Of a stretch of DNA of 64,000 nucleotides, positions 42,950 to 55,329 are shown in pieces. Made by a program: the position numbers and the translations under genes. The notes under the pieces were generated by a model. It was not told the origin of the DNA, did not search any database, and saw only the letters and a program-made list of their open reading frames with translations. Within the stretch, counting starts at the first letter, position 1. Each line of letters begins with the position of its first letter. The DNA is from Antilocapra americana (taxonomy: Eukaryota; Chordata; Mammalia; Artiodactyla; Antilocapridae): NCBI GenBank assembly GCA_007570785.1, contig ML662442.1:59197468-59261467 (forward strand), read 5' to 3'.

Positions 42950-43688
42950 GTTGCCTCTGTGTTTGAACTGAGTTTAAAACTGTGTGATTGTAATTACACC
43001 AATTGTACTCTTGAGGTGTACTCTTTAGTCAGGTTTCTGGGGAGAGATGATTTGGTTTGGCAAGAATAGGTAATGTGGAAAACGTTAGCTTCAATCAGTA
43101 TTACTGAATTAATGGGGTGAGAGCAAAGTGGGAGAGATAGGACCTGTTAACAGTGAAGGGAAGTCACTGATAAAATCTGCGTTAAAACTGGTGAAGCATT
43201 GTATGGAATGGGTTAGCCTAAACAGCAATAGCATCTAATCTAACCAAAGTGATTGGCCCTAACCCTATCATTGTCCCTAAATAGATGCATGAATAACTTG
43301 TTCCCATATTGAAATGATAGTCAGTGCCAATATTATCATCTGAATGAACTCTTGAGATGTTAGTTTGCCTGCTGAAGCTAAGAGATGATTTGGGGCCCAT
43401 GTACCTCATTTATGAGACTAAGCCTATAATTGATTGCCTAGACATGTTTTTCCTGGTAGTAAACGACCTCCATGTTTAGCTTTGTGTTTGTGTTAGTGTA
43501 TTTATTATGTCCATTTGGAAATGAGGCTTTGGCACCCTGATCTCCCTTACTCTCCTTTATTTGGAACTTCAGGTTTGTAAAGTCTTGAGCACTGGCATCC
43601 CTGTACCTCAAGTATCTAGACACTTTAATAGCAACCTGGCATTTGGTTATCAATAAATGCTTAACAATGGATGCTTAATGATCCAACA
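42950..43688. other. Unassigned sequence downstream of SNHG5
   Basis: No gene or family recognised. Confidence 0.4.
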
Positions 43689-43689
43689 A

Positions 43690-43795
43690 GGGGGGCTTTC
43701 CTGGTTGTCCAGTGGTTAAGACTGCTTCCAATGTAGGGGCCGCTGGTTAGGGTTGGTGAACCCCCATGCACAGTTGCACAGCCAAGAACCTAAAA
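43690..43795 (+). repeat. Short tRNA-Glu SINE
   Basis: 'ggctttcctggttgtccagt' and 'ttaagactgcttccaatgta', then decayed. Confidence 0.75.
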
Positions 43796-43869
43796 CATTG
43801 AGGGAGAACTGTCCTTGTCAAAGTTAGTTAACACAATATCAAAAACAAGGCGACTTGGTTTTAGAGCAC

Positions 43870-44215
43870 TTAAGGTTTCCCTTATAGCTCAGTTGATAAT
43901 CTGCCTGCAGTGCAGAAGACCCTTTCCCTCCCAGTCAGTCTTAAGATTCAAATGATGCATATGTGTTTCATTGCACTGTAGTGGGTTTGAATCCCACTAC
44001 GAGAGTTGGATCCAAATAAAAATAAAATAAGTAAGTTCCCTTGAGAATATAAATATTCAATAAAAATGGATCCAAAACATAACAGTTGTGGAAACTGGGA
44101 AAGCTCATTGTACCACTCAATGGACATGACATTGAGCAAACTCAGGGAAGGGACTCTTAGCATGCTGCAGTTCATGGGGTCACAAAGAGTCAGACTGCTT
44201 AGCAACAAAAGTAGT
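43870..44215 (+). repeat. Bov SINE head and BovB tail, rearranged
   Basis: 'cccttatagctcagttgata' (43877) is a Bov-tA head. From about 44098 'gaaagctcattgtaccactc' to 'gtcagactgcttagcaacaa' is a BovB 3' end. About 160 bases between them are not SINE-like and include 'gtgggtttgaatcccactac', a tRNA T-arm-like hairpin. Confidence 0.65.
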
Positions 44216-44334
44216 ACCAGGAACCTTAAGCTCTGTGAATAAGAATTTTCTCAGCTTTAACACCATGCTTCCAGGTTATCTTAAAATACAGTAGGTTCAA
44301 TTCTACCATGTTATTTTCTAAGGAAGTAAAGGTT

Positions 44335-44505
44335 GCTTTAGTCTTCAACTCTTTGCAACCACTTGGACTGTATAGTCCATGGTATTCACCTGGTCAGGAT
44401 ACATTCCCTTCTCCAGGGGATCTTCCCAACCCAGGGGTCTTACCCATGTCTCCTGCATGAAGTGCAAGCAGATTCTTTACTGAGTGAGCCACCAGGGATG
44501 TCCAA
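44335..44505 (-). repeat. Diverged Bov-tA SINE
   Basis: 'actgtatagtccatggtatt', 'ccaggggatcttcccaaccc', reversed head 'cagattctttactgagtgag'. Confidence 0.85.
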
Positions 44506-45073
44506 GTTAGACTGCCAGAAGTCCAATATCCATTGCACTTGGCTTCCTTATCAAATGCCCTCTGAACTGCTTATACAGTCTGCTGTTTGCCTATCCTCTG
44601 AGGACTTTTGGCTAGTGTTTTTAAACCAGTTTCTCCATTAAATTTAGAGCCTTTAAATGCCAACCTATGAACAGAAACCAAGTCAAAATAACCATGCTAC
44701 AGTTTCTGTGAATCATCTTGAGACGTGAAGGAAGGGTACCTTTCCAATATGAAAACCAGACTTGGTCTCATTCTCACAGATCCTGGACTCATCCTCTGAC
44801 GACTAGTCATTCTGAGGTCCTGACATGCTATGCAGCTGTTATAACAGGATATAGATTTAATCTCAGAATCCCACACTGAGTACAGTATAATTCATCTATC
44901 CTATTTGGAAATTTTACCTTAGTTAGTGCTTAGTTGATTTAGTTCTCTTTTAGAAGAGTTAACAATGGAAAGAGCATTTCAGAATACCCATAGAATTCAC
45001 CATTTGAAGAAAATGTTTGCAAACAGTGATCACTGAGGTCAGGAAACTTAAGGCACCCTTGCCTTACTACTGT
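44506..45073. other. Unassigned intergenic sequence
   Basis: No gene or repeat recognised. Confidence 0.4.
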
Positions 45074-45282
45074 GAGTGAAGTCGCTCAGTGGTATCTGAC
45101 TCTTTCCAACCCCATGGACTGTAGCCCACCAGGCTCCTCTGTCCATGGGATTTTCCAGGCAAGAATACTAGAGTGGGTTGCAATTCCCTTCTCCAGGGGA
45201 TCTTCCCAACCTAGGGCTTGAACCCCGTCACCTGCATTGTAGGCAGACGCTTTACCTTTTGAGCCACCAGGGGAGTCCCCTA
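45074..45282 (-). repeat. Bov-tA SINE
   Basis: 'gtgaagtcgctcagtggtat' to 'tgagccaccaggggagtccc'; ctactg is repeated at the flanks. Confidence 0.92.
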
Positions 45283-46604
45283 ACTACTGAATGTAATTAA
45301 AAGTCAATAAATGGTTCATTTTAAAAACATACAGTTTGATGAGTCTAAATATGCACCCATGAAACCATTACTGCAATCAAGATAATAAAAGTCCATCTCC
45401 CCAAAAGTGCATTTTTACAGAGGCTTGATTTTGAACATAGTAAGTTTGAGATGAAATTTTGAGTTACATATGAAAGTTCAGAGGAGAGAGCTAAGATGGA
45501 AAAATAAACTTGGGAGTTAATGGCATGTGAATGGCCATAAAGTGAGATCGCCTAGGGAGTGAATACAAGAGAAGTGACCCAAGAGTTGAGTCGCGGGACA
45601 ATCCAGAAGTAAGACATTGCAAGTTTAGTTCAAATCATAGAAATTATTTTGTACCAGTAAACAAAAACTGGGAAGCAGATATCTGTTTTCAAATTCAACT
45701 ACCATATCTGAAACAAACTAGATGGGAAATTGAGGAGTTCCAGAAAGCAAGGGTGAGAACTAAGCTAATAATTGCTTGGGGTAATGGGGCTGGAGGTTCC
45801 CTTGTATTTAATACAGAGCACTGGACAGCGTGAAAATTGAGGGAACTGGTATAAGCGTGAAAATTGAGGGAACTGGTATATAAGGACAACTTTGCAAAGT
45901 ATAGGCAAAATGGTCTTCAGGAGAGAATGAGATGAGGAATTTAGAAATTGTGATAAGAGTTATCAAACACTGGACTTAGAGAAATGGAGTTGACTACAGA
46001 CAAGTTAGAGATTTGCCTTTTATGCTAAAGTGCCCAGTGAGGCTGAAAATTACCAAGTGTAATAGTTAATCAGCATAATTCTTCCCTGTTGTCCTATGGG
46101 GCTTATCCACATGGGAGCAGAAAGCAGATCGGTGGATTAATCCAAAATTAGAGATAAACTGGCCAGAAGGAGCAGAGCCATGATGGGCCAATTGAGAAGG
46201 TAGGTGAAAGTGGTGTTAAAATTGACCTTGACATCCAGGCTGATGAGGAAAAGGACTTAGTGCTGGGAAACTGTCCCAGGTACTGACAAGATCAGGTGTA
46301 CCACAGAGAGATGATGAAAATGAGATAAAATAAGATCCTTTCCAGTTACACTACAAAATGACCCACACCATGTCGTGTTTCTAATTAGTGGTTTATTTCT
46401 CTCTGGTCCTAAAGTGAGTTCTTTTCAAGCAGAAACTGCCCTTTCACCTCTTATACTCACTCTGTGCTGAGTACAATGTAAAGGCTCCCATTACAAATTT
46501 GTCTAATTATATGGAATTCAGTATGTACATTTAAGGTGGGCAATGATGATATGATCTAAATTCTCCAAGAGAGATAAATGAGAAAAGTTGGAAACTGATG
46601 GATT
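45283..46604. other. Mostly unassigned intergenic sequence
   Basis: 45340-45415 resembles an old L1 fragment ('gcacccatgaaaccattact', 'agtccatctccccaaaag'). Apart from the small tandem duplication nothing else is recognised. Confidence 0.4.
45828..45880 (+). repeat. 27-bp tandem duplication
   Basis: The unit gcgtgaaaattgagggaact... occurs at 45828-45854 and again at 45855-45880 without mismatch until the last base. Confidence 0.93.
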
Positions 46605-46992
46605 CAGTATGTGTGCTCTCCCAAAATTCTTAGGTTGAAGCCCCAACTCCGATGGGGCAATATTTGGTGATGGAGCCTCAGGGGAAGTGGTTAAGGTTAA
46701 ATGATGTCCTAAAGGTAGGGCCCTGGTCGGATTGGATAAGTGTCCTTATAAGAAGAAACAGCAGAGAACTCACTCTCTCCCTCTTTATATACACCCACAA
46801 GAAAGAAGTCATATGGGAACACAGTGTGATGATGGCTGTCTACAAGTCCAGACAAGAGGACTCAAAATGAAGCCTGCCTTGCTGGCACTTTGATCTTGGA
46901 CTTTCCAGCCTCCAGAGCTAAGAGAAAATTTGTATTGTTTTAGCCATCCAGTCTGGTATTTTGTTATGGCGGCTCTTACAGACTGAGACAGA
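46605..46992 (+). repeat. MaLR-type LTR
   Basis: 'ctcccaaaattcttaggttg', 'agtgtccttataagaagaaa', 'tttgatcttggactttccag', 'tagccatccagtctggtatt', 'gcggctcttacagactgaga'. Confidence 0.78.
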
Positions 46993-47456
46993 AGCAATGG
47001 ATAAATGGCCACTGTTATAATTTGAGAGCTTTATATTGGCAAAAGATTTATGAGTAATAACTATTAAAGTCCACACAGTGTAATCTCTGGTTTTATACAT
47101 TTTCCCTTTAGGTTTTTATTTATTGCATTGAAACTGGATCTATAATACACTTTTTTTTTTTGCAGTGCATTTTATTATTGACTAATAACAGACAATTGAC
47201 ACAAAGCTTTCCACCTGTTTCAACTCCAACAGATAATTTTTCAATTAAATCTCAGTAAAAGAAATTAGAGATTGAAATTAAACTATTTTAGAAGGTGAAT
47301 GTTGTCTTCAGTCTTGTGCTTCACAAGAAACACTTTTTCACATAAATGAAATTAGTTCTTTTAAAATTAACTCATATAACAAAAAATGATTTAGGCTTAC
47401 TGGACATTTAATAGTATAAAATTTCTTTGTTCTATATGAACATTAAGATTGTAAAA
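46993..47456. other. Unassigned intergenic sequence
   Basis: A/T-rich with a T-run at 47152-47161; nothing recognised. Confidence 0.4.
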
Positions 47457-47668
47457 GGGGGATTTCTCTGGTGGTCCAGTGGCTGAGACTGTGCACTTCC
47501 AATTCAGGGTTAGGGCCCAGGTTTGATCCCTGGTCAGGGAACTAGATTCCACATGCTGCAAGTTAACAGTTGACATTCCAAAACGAAAAAAGTTCCTTCA
47601 TGCCACAGCTAAAGGTGCTGCAACTAAGACCCAGTACAATTAAAGAGAAAGGAAGGAAAGAAAGTTGA
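47457..47668 (+). repeat. CHR-type SINE
   Basis: 'gatttctctggtggtccagt', 'ggtttgatccctggtcaggg', tail ending in a (gaaagga) run. Confidence 0.88.
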
Positions 47669-47769
47669 GTGATGTATTTTTTTAAAAAAATTTTAACTTA
47701 ACATTTTGGTAACTGATTGTTCATACCTATCATGATCTTTTCACTGTTTAATGGAAAATACTTGGTATA

Positions 47770-47940
47770 AAATAATGACTGACACTTCTAGAGTTCTCTT
47801 AATTTTATAGAGTGCTTTGACATACATCATCTTGGTTTCTCCTACAGTAACCTGTGAGTAGGCAGTATTTTTACATTTTATATGTGAGTAAACTGAGAGA
47901 TTTAAAATACCATTTGCTCAAAGTTTAGATCACTGGAAGG
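47770..47940 (-). repeat. MIR SINE
   Basis: Antisense MIR text: 'agtaacctgtgagtaggcag' and 'acattttatatgtgagtaaa'. Confidence 0.7.
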
Positions 47941-48017
47941 AATGATTTCCTCATCATCTGTATTTTGCACATTGTAATATAGTTTTTTTAGTTTGGGGGC
48001 CACTAAGAAGAAGTGTG

Positions 48018-48200
48018 GTGGGAGTTCCCTCATGGTCCAGTGGGTAAGAATCCTTGCTCCCAATGCAGGGGCCCATGTTCGATCCTTGATTAGGGAACTA
48101 GCTCCCGCATGCTGAGACTAAGGAGTCTGCATGCCACAACAAAGATTCCAAGAACCACAACTAAGACCCAGCCCAGCCAAAATAAATATTTTTTTAAAAA
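48018..48200 (+). repeat. CHR-type SINE
   Basis: 'ggagttccctcatggtccag', 'tgttcgatccttgattaggg', tail 'cagcccagccaaaataaata'. Confidence 0.9.
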
Positions 48201-48374
48201 GAAGATGAGTGGCAAACTAGGAGGCAACCTAAGGATGAAGACAAGGCTTCTGGAAACTATGTCATTCTAGACAATAAGGACTTGGGAAAAAAATCATAGG
48301 AAAGCATAATGACTATTCTTAAATATTTAAAAGTATTTCATGTGGGATAATAATATTAATAATAATCCCATCTG

Positions 48375-48558
48375 GGGACTTCCCTGGTGGTCCAGGGGTT
48401 AAGAATCCACCTTGCAATACAGGAGATACAGGTTCAATCCCTGGTTAGGAAACTAAAATCCCACATTCTGCAACTAGAGAGTCCGTGCGCCACAATTAAA
48501 GATCCTGCACAATGCAATGAAGACCCCACGCAGCCAAATAAATAAATGATTTTTTAAA
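48375..48558 (+). repeat. CHR-type SINE
   Basis: 'gggacttccctggtggtcca', 'ggttcaatccctggttagga', tail 'acgcagccaaataaataaat'. cccatctgg is repeated at 48367 and about 48574. Confidence 0.92.
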
Positions 48559-48574
48559 ATAGTAATAATTTTCC

Positions 48575-49030
48575 CATCTGGTAGGTGCTGTGATTATGCC
48601 TATTTTACCGATGAGGAAACTGAAACTTAGAAAAGTAACCCAATGAAAGTTGCCTAGGAAGTGAGGGAATTAAATTGAAAATATGGAAGTCTTAAGTCAA
48701 GAGATGGTGTTCTTACCCCACTAACTACCTTCCGCAGAGGAGTAGCTAACTGAAATGGTTTCTTTGGAAGAAACACAGGAGACCAATGAAATAAAAAGAG
48801 GCAAACTGCAATTCAACCTAAAGATGAACTTTCCAATAACAGAGTGTTCTGTCTCCATATCACTCTCTCCCATCAGTGTGAGCCGGAGGGACAAGGCTGG
48901 CCATAATCAAAGACCCTTTTAAGTTCAGATTCTTGACTTGCCCAAGGTAACCCAGCTAATGACCAAGTTGACAACCAACATCTACACTCTTTCAGTCCAG
49001 TGCTCAATCCAGTAACACTGTGGTGCCCCA
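48575..49030 (-). repeat. MIR pieces
   Basis: 'tattttaccgatgaggaaac' with 'ctgaaacttagaaaagtaac' at 48600-48640, and 'acttgcccaaggtaacccag' at 48936, are antisense MIR cores. The sequence between is not assigned. Confidence 0.65.
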
Positions 49031-49528
49031 ATTTTTCATCAGCATAAATTTAAATTTCCTAAGAATTCATTAATCTGTGGAAATTGGAAAGATCATACAA
49101 ACAAAATAATTTTAATCACTATTTCTATACAAAAGTAAAATTTGGGGCCTGTTACTAATAGTTGATCAATTTAATTATATTAGGAGAACATGGGCCTTAA
49201 GCAGACTAAACTTCCCTGGGGCAATAGTAAGGTCTATCCATTGGGGTACATCTAATTCTGATATTTGTTTTCGTTACTTATGGAGACTCAGTTTAAATTA
49301 TATTTATTTTTCAAAAATGAATGCAGAAACATTGTTCAGAGTCTGACCACACACCCAGAAATGTCAAAATAGTTTTGAAATTTATGGACTTGTCTCCATA
49401 TATCAGAGTTTTGTTTGCTTGATAAGTTTTGTTTGCTTGAAATTCAATCTGTTCCTTTGAAGATAAAGGCATACTGACAAGCTAGGTGTGCATGGTGATT
49501 CAGAAATATCCTAAGGTTTCACTCATTT
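49031..49528. other. Unassigned intergenic sequence
   Basis: No gene or repeat recognised. Confidence 0.4.
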
Positions 49529-49529
49529 T

Positions 49530-50000
49530 ACTCACTGGACAAATAGGTCCTGAACACCTACCATGTGCAGGTACTGTCCCTAGCACAGCAGAGAGCAAAA
49601 TCTTTGCCTTTGTGGAGGTTAGATTTTAGGAGGAGGAAAATAAATAGATATATTGCAAAATATGTGAGAGAATGAGAAGTCATATTAAAAAAAGAAATGA
49701 ACACAGGGCACTGGGAGTGAATTTGGGAAGGGAGCCAAATAGTGTTGTGATTTTTAAATAAATTTGACAGGATCGGCTTCGAAGAGAAGGTAAGATTAAG
49801 CCAAGATTTAAAGACAGTGAGAGATTGAGCTACGGACATATCTAAGCAAAGGGCATTCTCAGCAAAGGACAGCCCAAAGACAGACCCACGTATGGTAAAG
49901 ATGAACAAAGACAACATGCAAATCATGTCGAGCCTTATGGGTCATTGAAAGAATTTTGCTCTGAGTAAAATGGGAACACTTGTAAAAAAGAAATAATAGA
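49530..50000 (-). repeat. L2 3' region
   Basis: 'gaacacctaccatgtgcagg', 'tttgcctttgtggaggttag', 'gaagagaaggtaagattaag' and 'agccttatgggtcattgaaa' follow antisense L2 order. The 122-codon minus frame 49558-49926 is this L2. Confidence 0.72.
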
Positions 50001-50097
50001 AACTGAAAGCATGATTCAAGTGTATCAAAGCCTGTGAATCCTACCCATATGGTCCAGATTATAGTCTCTACCATTTACCATTACAAGAAAACAGGGC

Positions 50098-50394
50098 AGG
50101 CTTGCCTGGTAGCACAGTGGAGAAGAATCCACCTCCCAATACAGGAGTCATGGGCTCAATCCCTGGTCCAGAAAGATCCTATATACCACGGGGCTACTAA
50201 GCCTGCGGGCCGCAGCTACTGAGCCCACGTGCTGCAACAGTTGAGGCTGCCGTGCTGGGGCCCGTGCTCTGCGAAAAGAGAAGCCACTGCAAGAAGCCCA
50301 GCACTGCAACGGAGAGTAGCCCTCCCTGGCCGCAACCAGAGAAAGCCCACACAAAGCAACGAAGACCCAGAGCAGCCAAAGTAAATAACTACTT
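50098..50394 (+). repeat. CHR SINE
   Basis: 'ggcttgcctggtagcacagt', 'ctcaatccctggtccagaaa', tail 'cagagcagccaaagtaaata'. It forms part of the 220-codon minus frame 50148-50810. Confidence 0.92.
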
Positions 50395-50510
50395 TTTTTA
50401 AAAGGAAAGAAAGAAAACGGGGTCCATAGGAGAAATAATTGATTCCAGAGCTGAGGCAAGAAAGGTACAAGAGGCGCCTTCTGCATTTTGCTGTATGTAG
50501 GAGAGCAAAA

Positions 50511-50730
50511 GGGGCTTCCCTGGTGGCTCAGATGGTAAAGAATCAGCCTGCAATGCAGGAGGCCTAGGTTCAATCCCTGGGTTGGAAAGATCCCCTGGAG
50601 GAGGACATAGCAACCCACTCCAGTATTCTTGCCTGGAGAATCCCCATGGACAGAGCAGCCTGCAAGGCTACAGTTCATGGGGTCACAAAGAGTAGGACAC
50701 GGCTGAGCAACTAAGCACAGCACAGCACAG
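50511..50730 (+). repeat. Bov-tA SINE with target duplication
   Basis: 'ggggcttccctggtggctca' to 'ctgagcaactaagcacagca'. gagagcaaaa (50501) and agagcaaaa (50732) flank it. The longest frame of the window (220 codons, minus) is a chance reading through this SINE and the CHR copy. Confidence 0.93.
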
Positions 50731-50734
50731 AAGA

Positions 50735-52197
50735 GCAAAAAAGCTATCAAGCATTTGTGATTGTGTGAAAAGAACTCCGGAGCCCATTTGGAGCATCTCC
50801 TGAAGTCCATATATGGAAATGCTGACTATATCAAGGATAGTAACCACAATAGATTGAGCTACATAAAATAAGTTCAGATCTAGGAATTCATGATGATACC
50901 TTTAAGAAAAACGACTTCATTTTGATGCTGTTAGAAGATGCTAGTAGTGAACCAACTTAATTTCAGAACTGGCAAATGAGGGACTTTCCAGCACCAACTG
51001 TAGTAGCAGATAATCAGATTGAAACTGAGAAAGTTTTTCTTCGTTGATTATCCCAGTTAGTAACTGAAAAAAAAGAAAGACAGAATGTCACTATTTTGTA
51101 ACATTTCTTGATGTACCAGCAATGATCATCCATGGTTAAAATTTGAAAAAAAAGAGAGGGAACAGTGTCTAAGTGGCTGGTTGGATGTTTTGGGGTTGTA
51201 TCAACAATATGCTACTTGAAAATCTACTTCCACAGGAAATATTCTTTAAATAATTTTTTTCCTACATAGATGATGTATTAATCCCAAGATATTGGCACTC
51301 TTCATTGTTTACAATAAGGTCAATTATCTGCAAGATATCTGCTCAAGTTTCCCTGAAAGAGTTCCTTGGTTGAATCTAACAAACAAAACCCTAGAAGCTA
51401 ATTATTGACATGAATTAAATAACATGAGATTTGTCACTTCAGCTTCAGTGGCATCTTGGGGAGGTAAGCTTGTTATATACACTTTAAACACATCTATCAG
51501 CTAGTGGTATCAGTCCTGTTCAGCATTGTTGTTTATCTTACTAAATAGCCATATCTTGGGAAGTACAAAACACTAAATCCATATTAATGTTTATTCTAGA
51601 TTTATGGTTAATAGATGATTCATATAATACTACCTCAAATTTCTTTAAACATTTTTCTTAACTTAGAATAAATACTACTACTAAACTTAGATTCCATGAA
51701 ATCCAAAGATAAGAAACTGTCTCCTATACAGTTTTCAATTTGCCATTTACTTGGTGTTTAAATTATTTATCAATTTTTAACTTGAGTAAAGAACAAATCT
51801 ACAGAACACAAACTTCCAGAGTAAGTAAACCACATTTTTTTTTATAGTTTTAGGCATGGGGTTCTGGGGTATTTAAATGTACCTAATTTCTTAAAGTTTA
51901 TAATTTTGTTTTTCTTCTTTTACTTACTAAAATGCCTTTTTTTATTAAAAAGATATCTTATAAAATGTAAAAATAAGGAAATTATTAAGAATAAAATTAA
52001 AATAACATAATTCCACCATTCAGTGATAAATTTACTGTAAAGAAATTAGTATCTTTTTCCAGGCAGATAGAAATTTTAATAAAATTTAAATTTTATTGTA
52101 TATGGTTTGTTTTCCTGATTTTTTATTTAATATTCTATAATGACAATTTTTCAATGACATTAAAAATTCTTCTACTCAATGGCAACATGGAGAACAT
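50735..52197. other. Unassigned, probably old L1-derived in part
   Basis: 50850-51010 ('agatctaggaattcatgatg', 'ggcaaatgagggactttcca') resembles an old L1-related repeat. The remainder, including a very A/T-rich part at 51900-52190, is not assigned. Confidence 0.4.
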
Positions 52198-52330
52198 TTT
52201 TTTTTCTTCCCTTTTTTTTTTATTTTGGCTGAGACAATGCAGGATTTTTGTTTCCCTACCAGGGATTGAGCCCCAGCCCCAGCACTAAAAGCGCTGAGTC
52301 TTAATCACTGGATTGCCAGGGAATTCCCCA
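52198..52330 (-). repeat. Short tRNA-Glu SINE
   Basis: Left T-run, 'accagggattgagccccagc', right end 'attgccagggaattcccc'. Confidence 0.8.
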
Positions 52331-52589
52331 AAACACTTCACTTTTATGGGTATTTAATTCCATAACACCGGAAATTCCTATCACTTTGAATTTTATCCTG
52401 ATGATAAACTATACGGCAATAAGAATCCCAAACAGTGACATTGCATTGCTTGTCTCTGGACAGTGGGTTCATATTACCATCCAAGAATTAAGTGCCTCAG
52501 ATAACATATCTTCTCACATTTGTGTGCAGCCTTTCTAGTCCAAACTGCTCTCCCCTCCCAAAGAGTATCCTCTCTCCTAATCTTTCCTT

Positions 52590-52797
52590 TCTTTCTTTCT
52601 TGTTTTAATTGAAGTATAGTTGATTTACAGCATTGTCTTAATTACTGCTGTGATTAGCAGATGCAAACGGATATATAGAATGGATAAACAACAAAGTCCT
52701 ACTGGAGAGCACAAGGAATGATATTCAACACCTTGTGAAAAGGCCATAATGGAAAAGAATATGAAAAAAGAATGTATATCTATGCATAACTACATCT
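52590..52797 (-). repeat. L1 3' end with inverted 5' part
   Basis: 52607-52650 is antisense L1 terminus ('gaagtatagttgatttacag'). From about 52655 the adjoining upstream L1 text appears in the opposite orientation ('tagaatggataaacaacaaa', 'taatggaaaagaatatgaaa'). Confidence 0.75.
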
Positions 52798-53415
52798 CCT
52801 TATTTTTTCCACTGTCCAGTCTACAGGGTAAAAAACAACCTCACGTCCTTAACCATGTTTTTGTGCTTTCTTTCCGCCTCCTTGCACTAATTACAATGGT
52901 TCTCAGGGCACTGCTTCGCTTTGCAGGTTCTTTTAAGTTCTCCTTCAGATGTGGAAGTCAAGATCAATATCTTCCTTGATTCTTAGTGCCACTTCTTAAC
53001 AATTATTCCTCCATTTTTCTGTACAACCCCTTGATTTTTTCAGTCATTTTACTTGACTTGCCATCCTTTGTCCTAAGGTTATTATTTTCCAACTTTCTAA
53101 TTGCTACCCTTTATTGATTTTGAAGAGTTTGAGACAAGGTTTGCTGTCCTATTTTATGTCATCTGTCTCTAATGTCTACATGTCAATGTCCAATCTGGCT
53201 TCTGAGTTGTTTGACTTCCTCTGCTCTCTCCCTCCATACCCAATGTTCTTACCTGGGATCCACTGGCCTCTGAGAGGCCATGGGTAGAATTTGAGGAGTC
53301 TATGAATGTAGATAGGGAAAATTTATGTCTTTATTTTTACCGAGCACTAACTGAAATTTAGCATTGCCTTCAATGATAATTGTAGGCAATATATGATAGA
53401 TTTATTAGCAGTATC
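52798..53415. other. Unassigned intergenic sequence
   Basis: No gene or repeat recognised; C/T-rich text at 52980-53250. Confidence 0.4.
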
Positions 53416-53419
53416 AATG

Positions 53420-53568
53420 GTGTTGATAGATAGCATCACCAACTCAGTGCATATGCATCTGAACAAACTCCGGGCGATAGCGTAGAACAGGGAAGCCTGG
53501 CATGCTGCAGTCCATGGGGTCACAAAGAGTTGAACATGACTTAGCAACTGAACGACAACATGGTATTG
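53420..53568 (+). repeat. BovB 3' end
   Basis: 'atagcatcaccaactcagtg', 'acaaactccgggcgatagcg', end 'catgacttagcaactgaacg'. Confidence 0.88.
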
Positions 53569-53749
53569 TCAACAATAGAAAGCATACTTATTTTCATATA
53601 GAATATATTATGGTTTGTATCACATAATTTTTCTATGTAATAGAAATTTTCATTTATGTTTATTTCTACCTAGAAATCATGGTCTTTTTTAAGTCTGCTG
53701 CTTGATCTTGTTGTTTCATGTAAAGAAACACATTACTTTAACCCATTCA

Positions 53750-54110
53750 GGGTGCTACAACAAAACTGTACATATTAAGTAGCTTATAAATAACAGAAAT
53801 TTATTTCTCATGGTTCTTTCAGCCCTTAACCTTTGTCTAAGATCAGGGTTCCCACAAGTTTAGGGGAAGGCTCTCTTCTGGATCACAGACCTCTCCTTGT
53901 ACCTTCACATAGTGAAAGAGGGTAAGAGAACTCTGAGTGATTCTAACCCTATTTTAAGCACGAATCCCATTCATGGGAGCTCCACCCTCATGACCTAATG
54001 ACCTCTGGAAGTCTCATCCTCCTAACACCATCATATTGATGTTAGCATTCCCGTATTTGAGTTTTGGGGAGACACAAACACTCAGATCACAGCTACATTA
54101 CTGTAGCACA
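53750..54110 (-). repeat. MaLR-type LTR, antisense
   Basis: 'gctacaacaaaactgtacat', 'aacagaaatttatttctcat', 'ccaccctcatgacctaatga', 'gggagacacaaacactcaga', the reverse complement of the LTR type seen at 26490. Confidence 0.75.
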
Positions 54111-54314
54111 AATTTGGTTTGTTTAAATATTTTGGTAAATGTATTTTAATGTAAATGGTTTCAGATGTAATCCCATATATTTTGTTTTATGTATTTAAAA
54201 ATATATTTGAGACAGAGTCCCTAAGCTTCCCCAGAGTGGCAAAGCAGTCCATGCATGAATAGTTAAGAACCTTTCATTATAGGTTAACAGCATGTAAAAG
54301 GATGAAAGAATATT

Positions 54315-54430
54315 CTCATGAGTTCCCTGGTGGCTAGAATTTCAGGCTTTCACTGGTGTTGTCCAGGTTTGGTCCCTGGTTGGGGAACTGAGATCCCATA
54401 AGCCCTGTGCAGCACAGCCAAAAACAGAAC
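54315..54430 (+). repeat. Short tRNA-Glu SINE
   Basis: 'gagttccctggtggctagaa', 'ggtttggtccctggttgggg', tail 'gcagcacagccaaaaacaga'. Confidence 0.82.
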
Positions 54431-55281
54431 AAACATATAAGCAAAAAATAGGTAAATAATAATGTGTATATATATATTCTTTAGCACCATATATAAAAAT
54501 AAACTCAAAATGAATTAAAGGCTTAAGTGTAAGGCTAGAAACCATAAAACCATGTTTTCCTAGAGGAAACATGGCAGAACACTCTGACATAAACCATAGC
54601 AATATTTTTTTGAATCTGTCTTCCAAAGTAAAGAAAGTAAAAGCAAAAATAGGCAAATGGGACCTAATTAAACTTAAAAACTTTTTCAGAGCAAAGGAAA
54701 CCATCAAAAAGACAACTGACTGAATGGGAGAAAATATTTATAAATGATATAACTGATAAAAGGTTAATACCCAAAATATATCATCAGCTCATACAACTAA
54801 CATCAAAAAACAAACGACCTGATTAAAAACAGTCAGAAGACCTAAATAGACATTTTTCAAAGAAGACATGCCAACAGGAACATGGAAAAATACTCAACAT
54901 TGCTAATCATCAGAATAATACAAATCAAAACTATAGTCAGATATCATCTCACATCTGTCAGAATGGTTGCCATCAAAAAGAACACAAATAACAAATGTTG
55001 GTGAGGATATGGAGAAAAAGGAACCTTCGTACGCTGTCAGTGGTAATGTAAATTGGTACAACCACTGTGAAAAACAGCATGAAGTTTTCTCAAAAAACTA
55101 AAAATAGAAGTACCATATATTCCACTCCTGGGTGTATATCCACTCAAAAACAAAACAGTTATTTGAAAAGATACATGCACCCCAATGTTCATAGCAGCAT
55201 TATTTAGTTACCAGAATATGGAAGTGACCTAAGTGTCCATTAATAGATGAATGGATAAAAAAGATGTGATACTCTGTCTCA

Positions 55282-55284
<3 letters not shown>

Positions 55285-55322
<38 letters not shown>
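55285..55322 (+). repeat. CA microsatellite
   Basis: About 19 uninterrupted CA units within the L1, followed by 'tatata'. Confidence 0.95.

Positions 55323-55329
<7 letters not shown>

Noticed and set aside
50148..50810. 220-codon minus-strand open frame, the longest in the window
   Set aside because: It runs antisense through a CHR SINE and a Bov-tA SINE; the residues are translations of those repeats.
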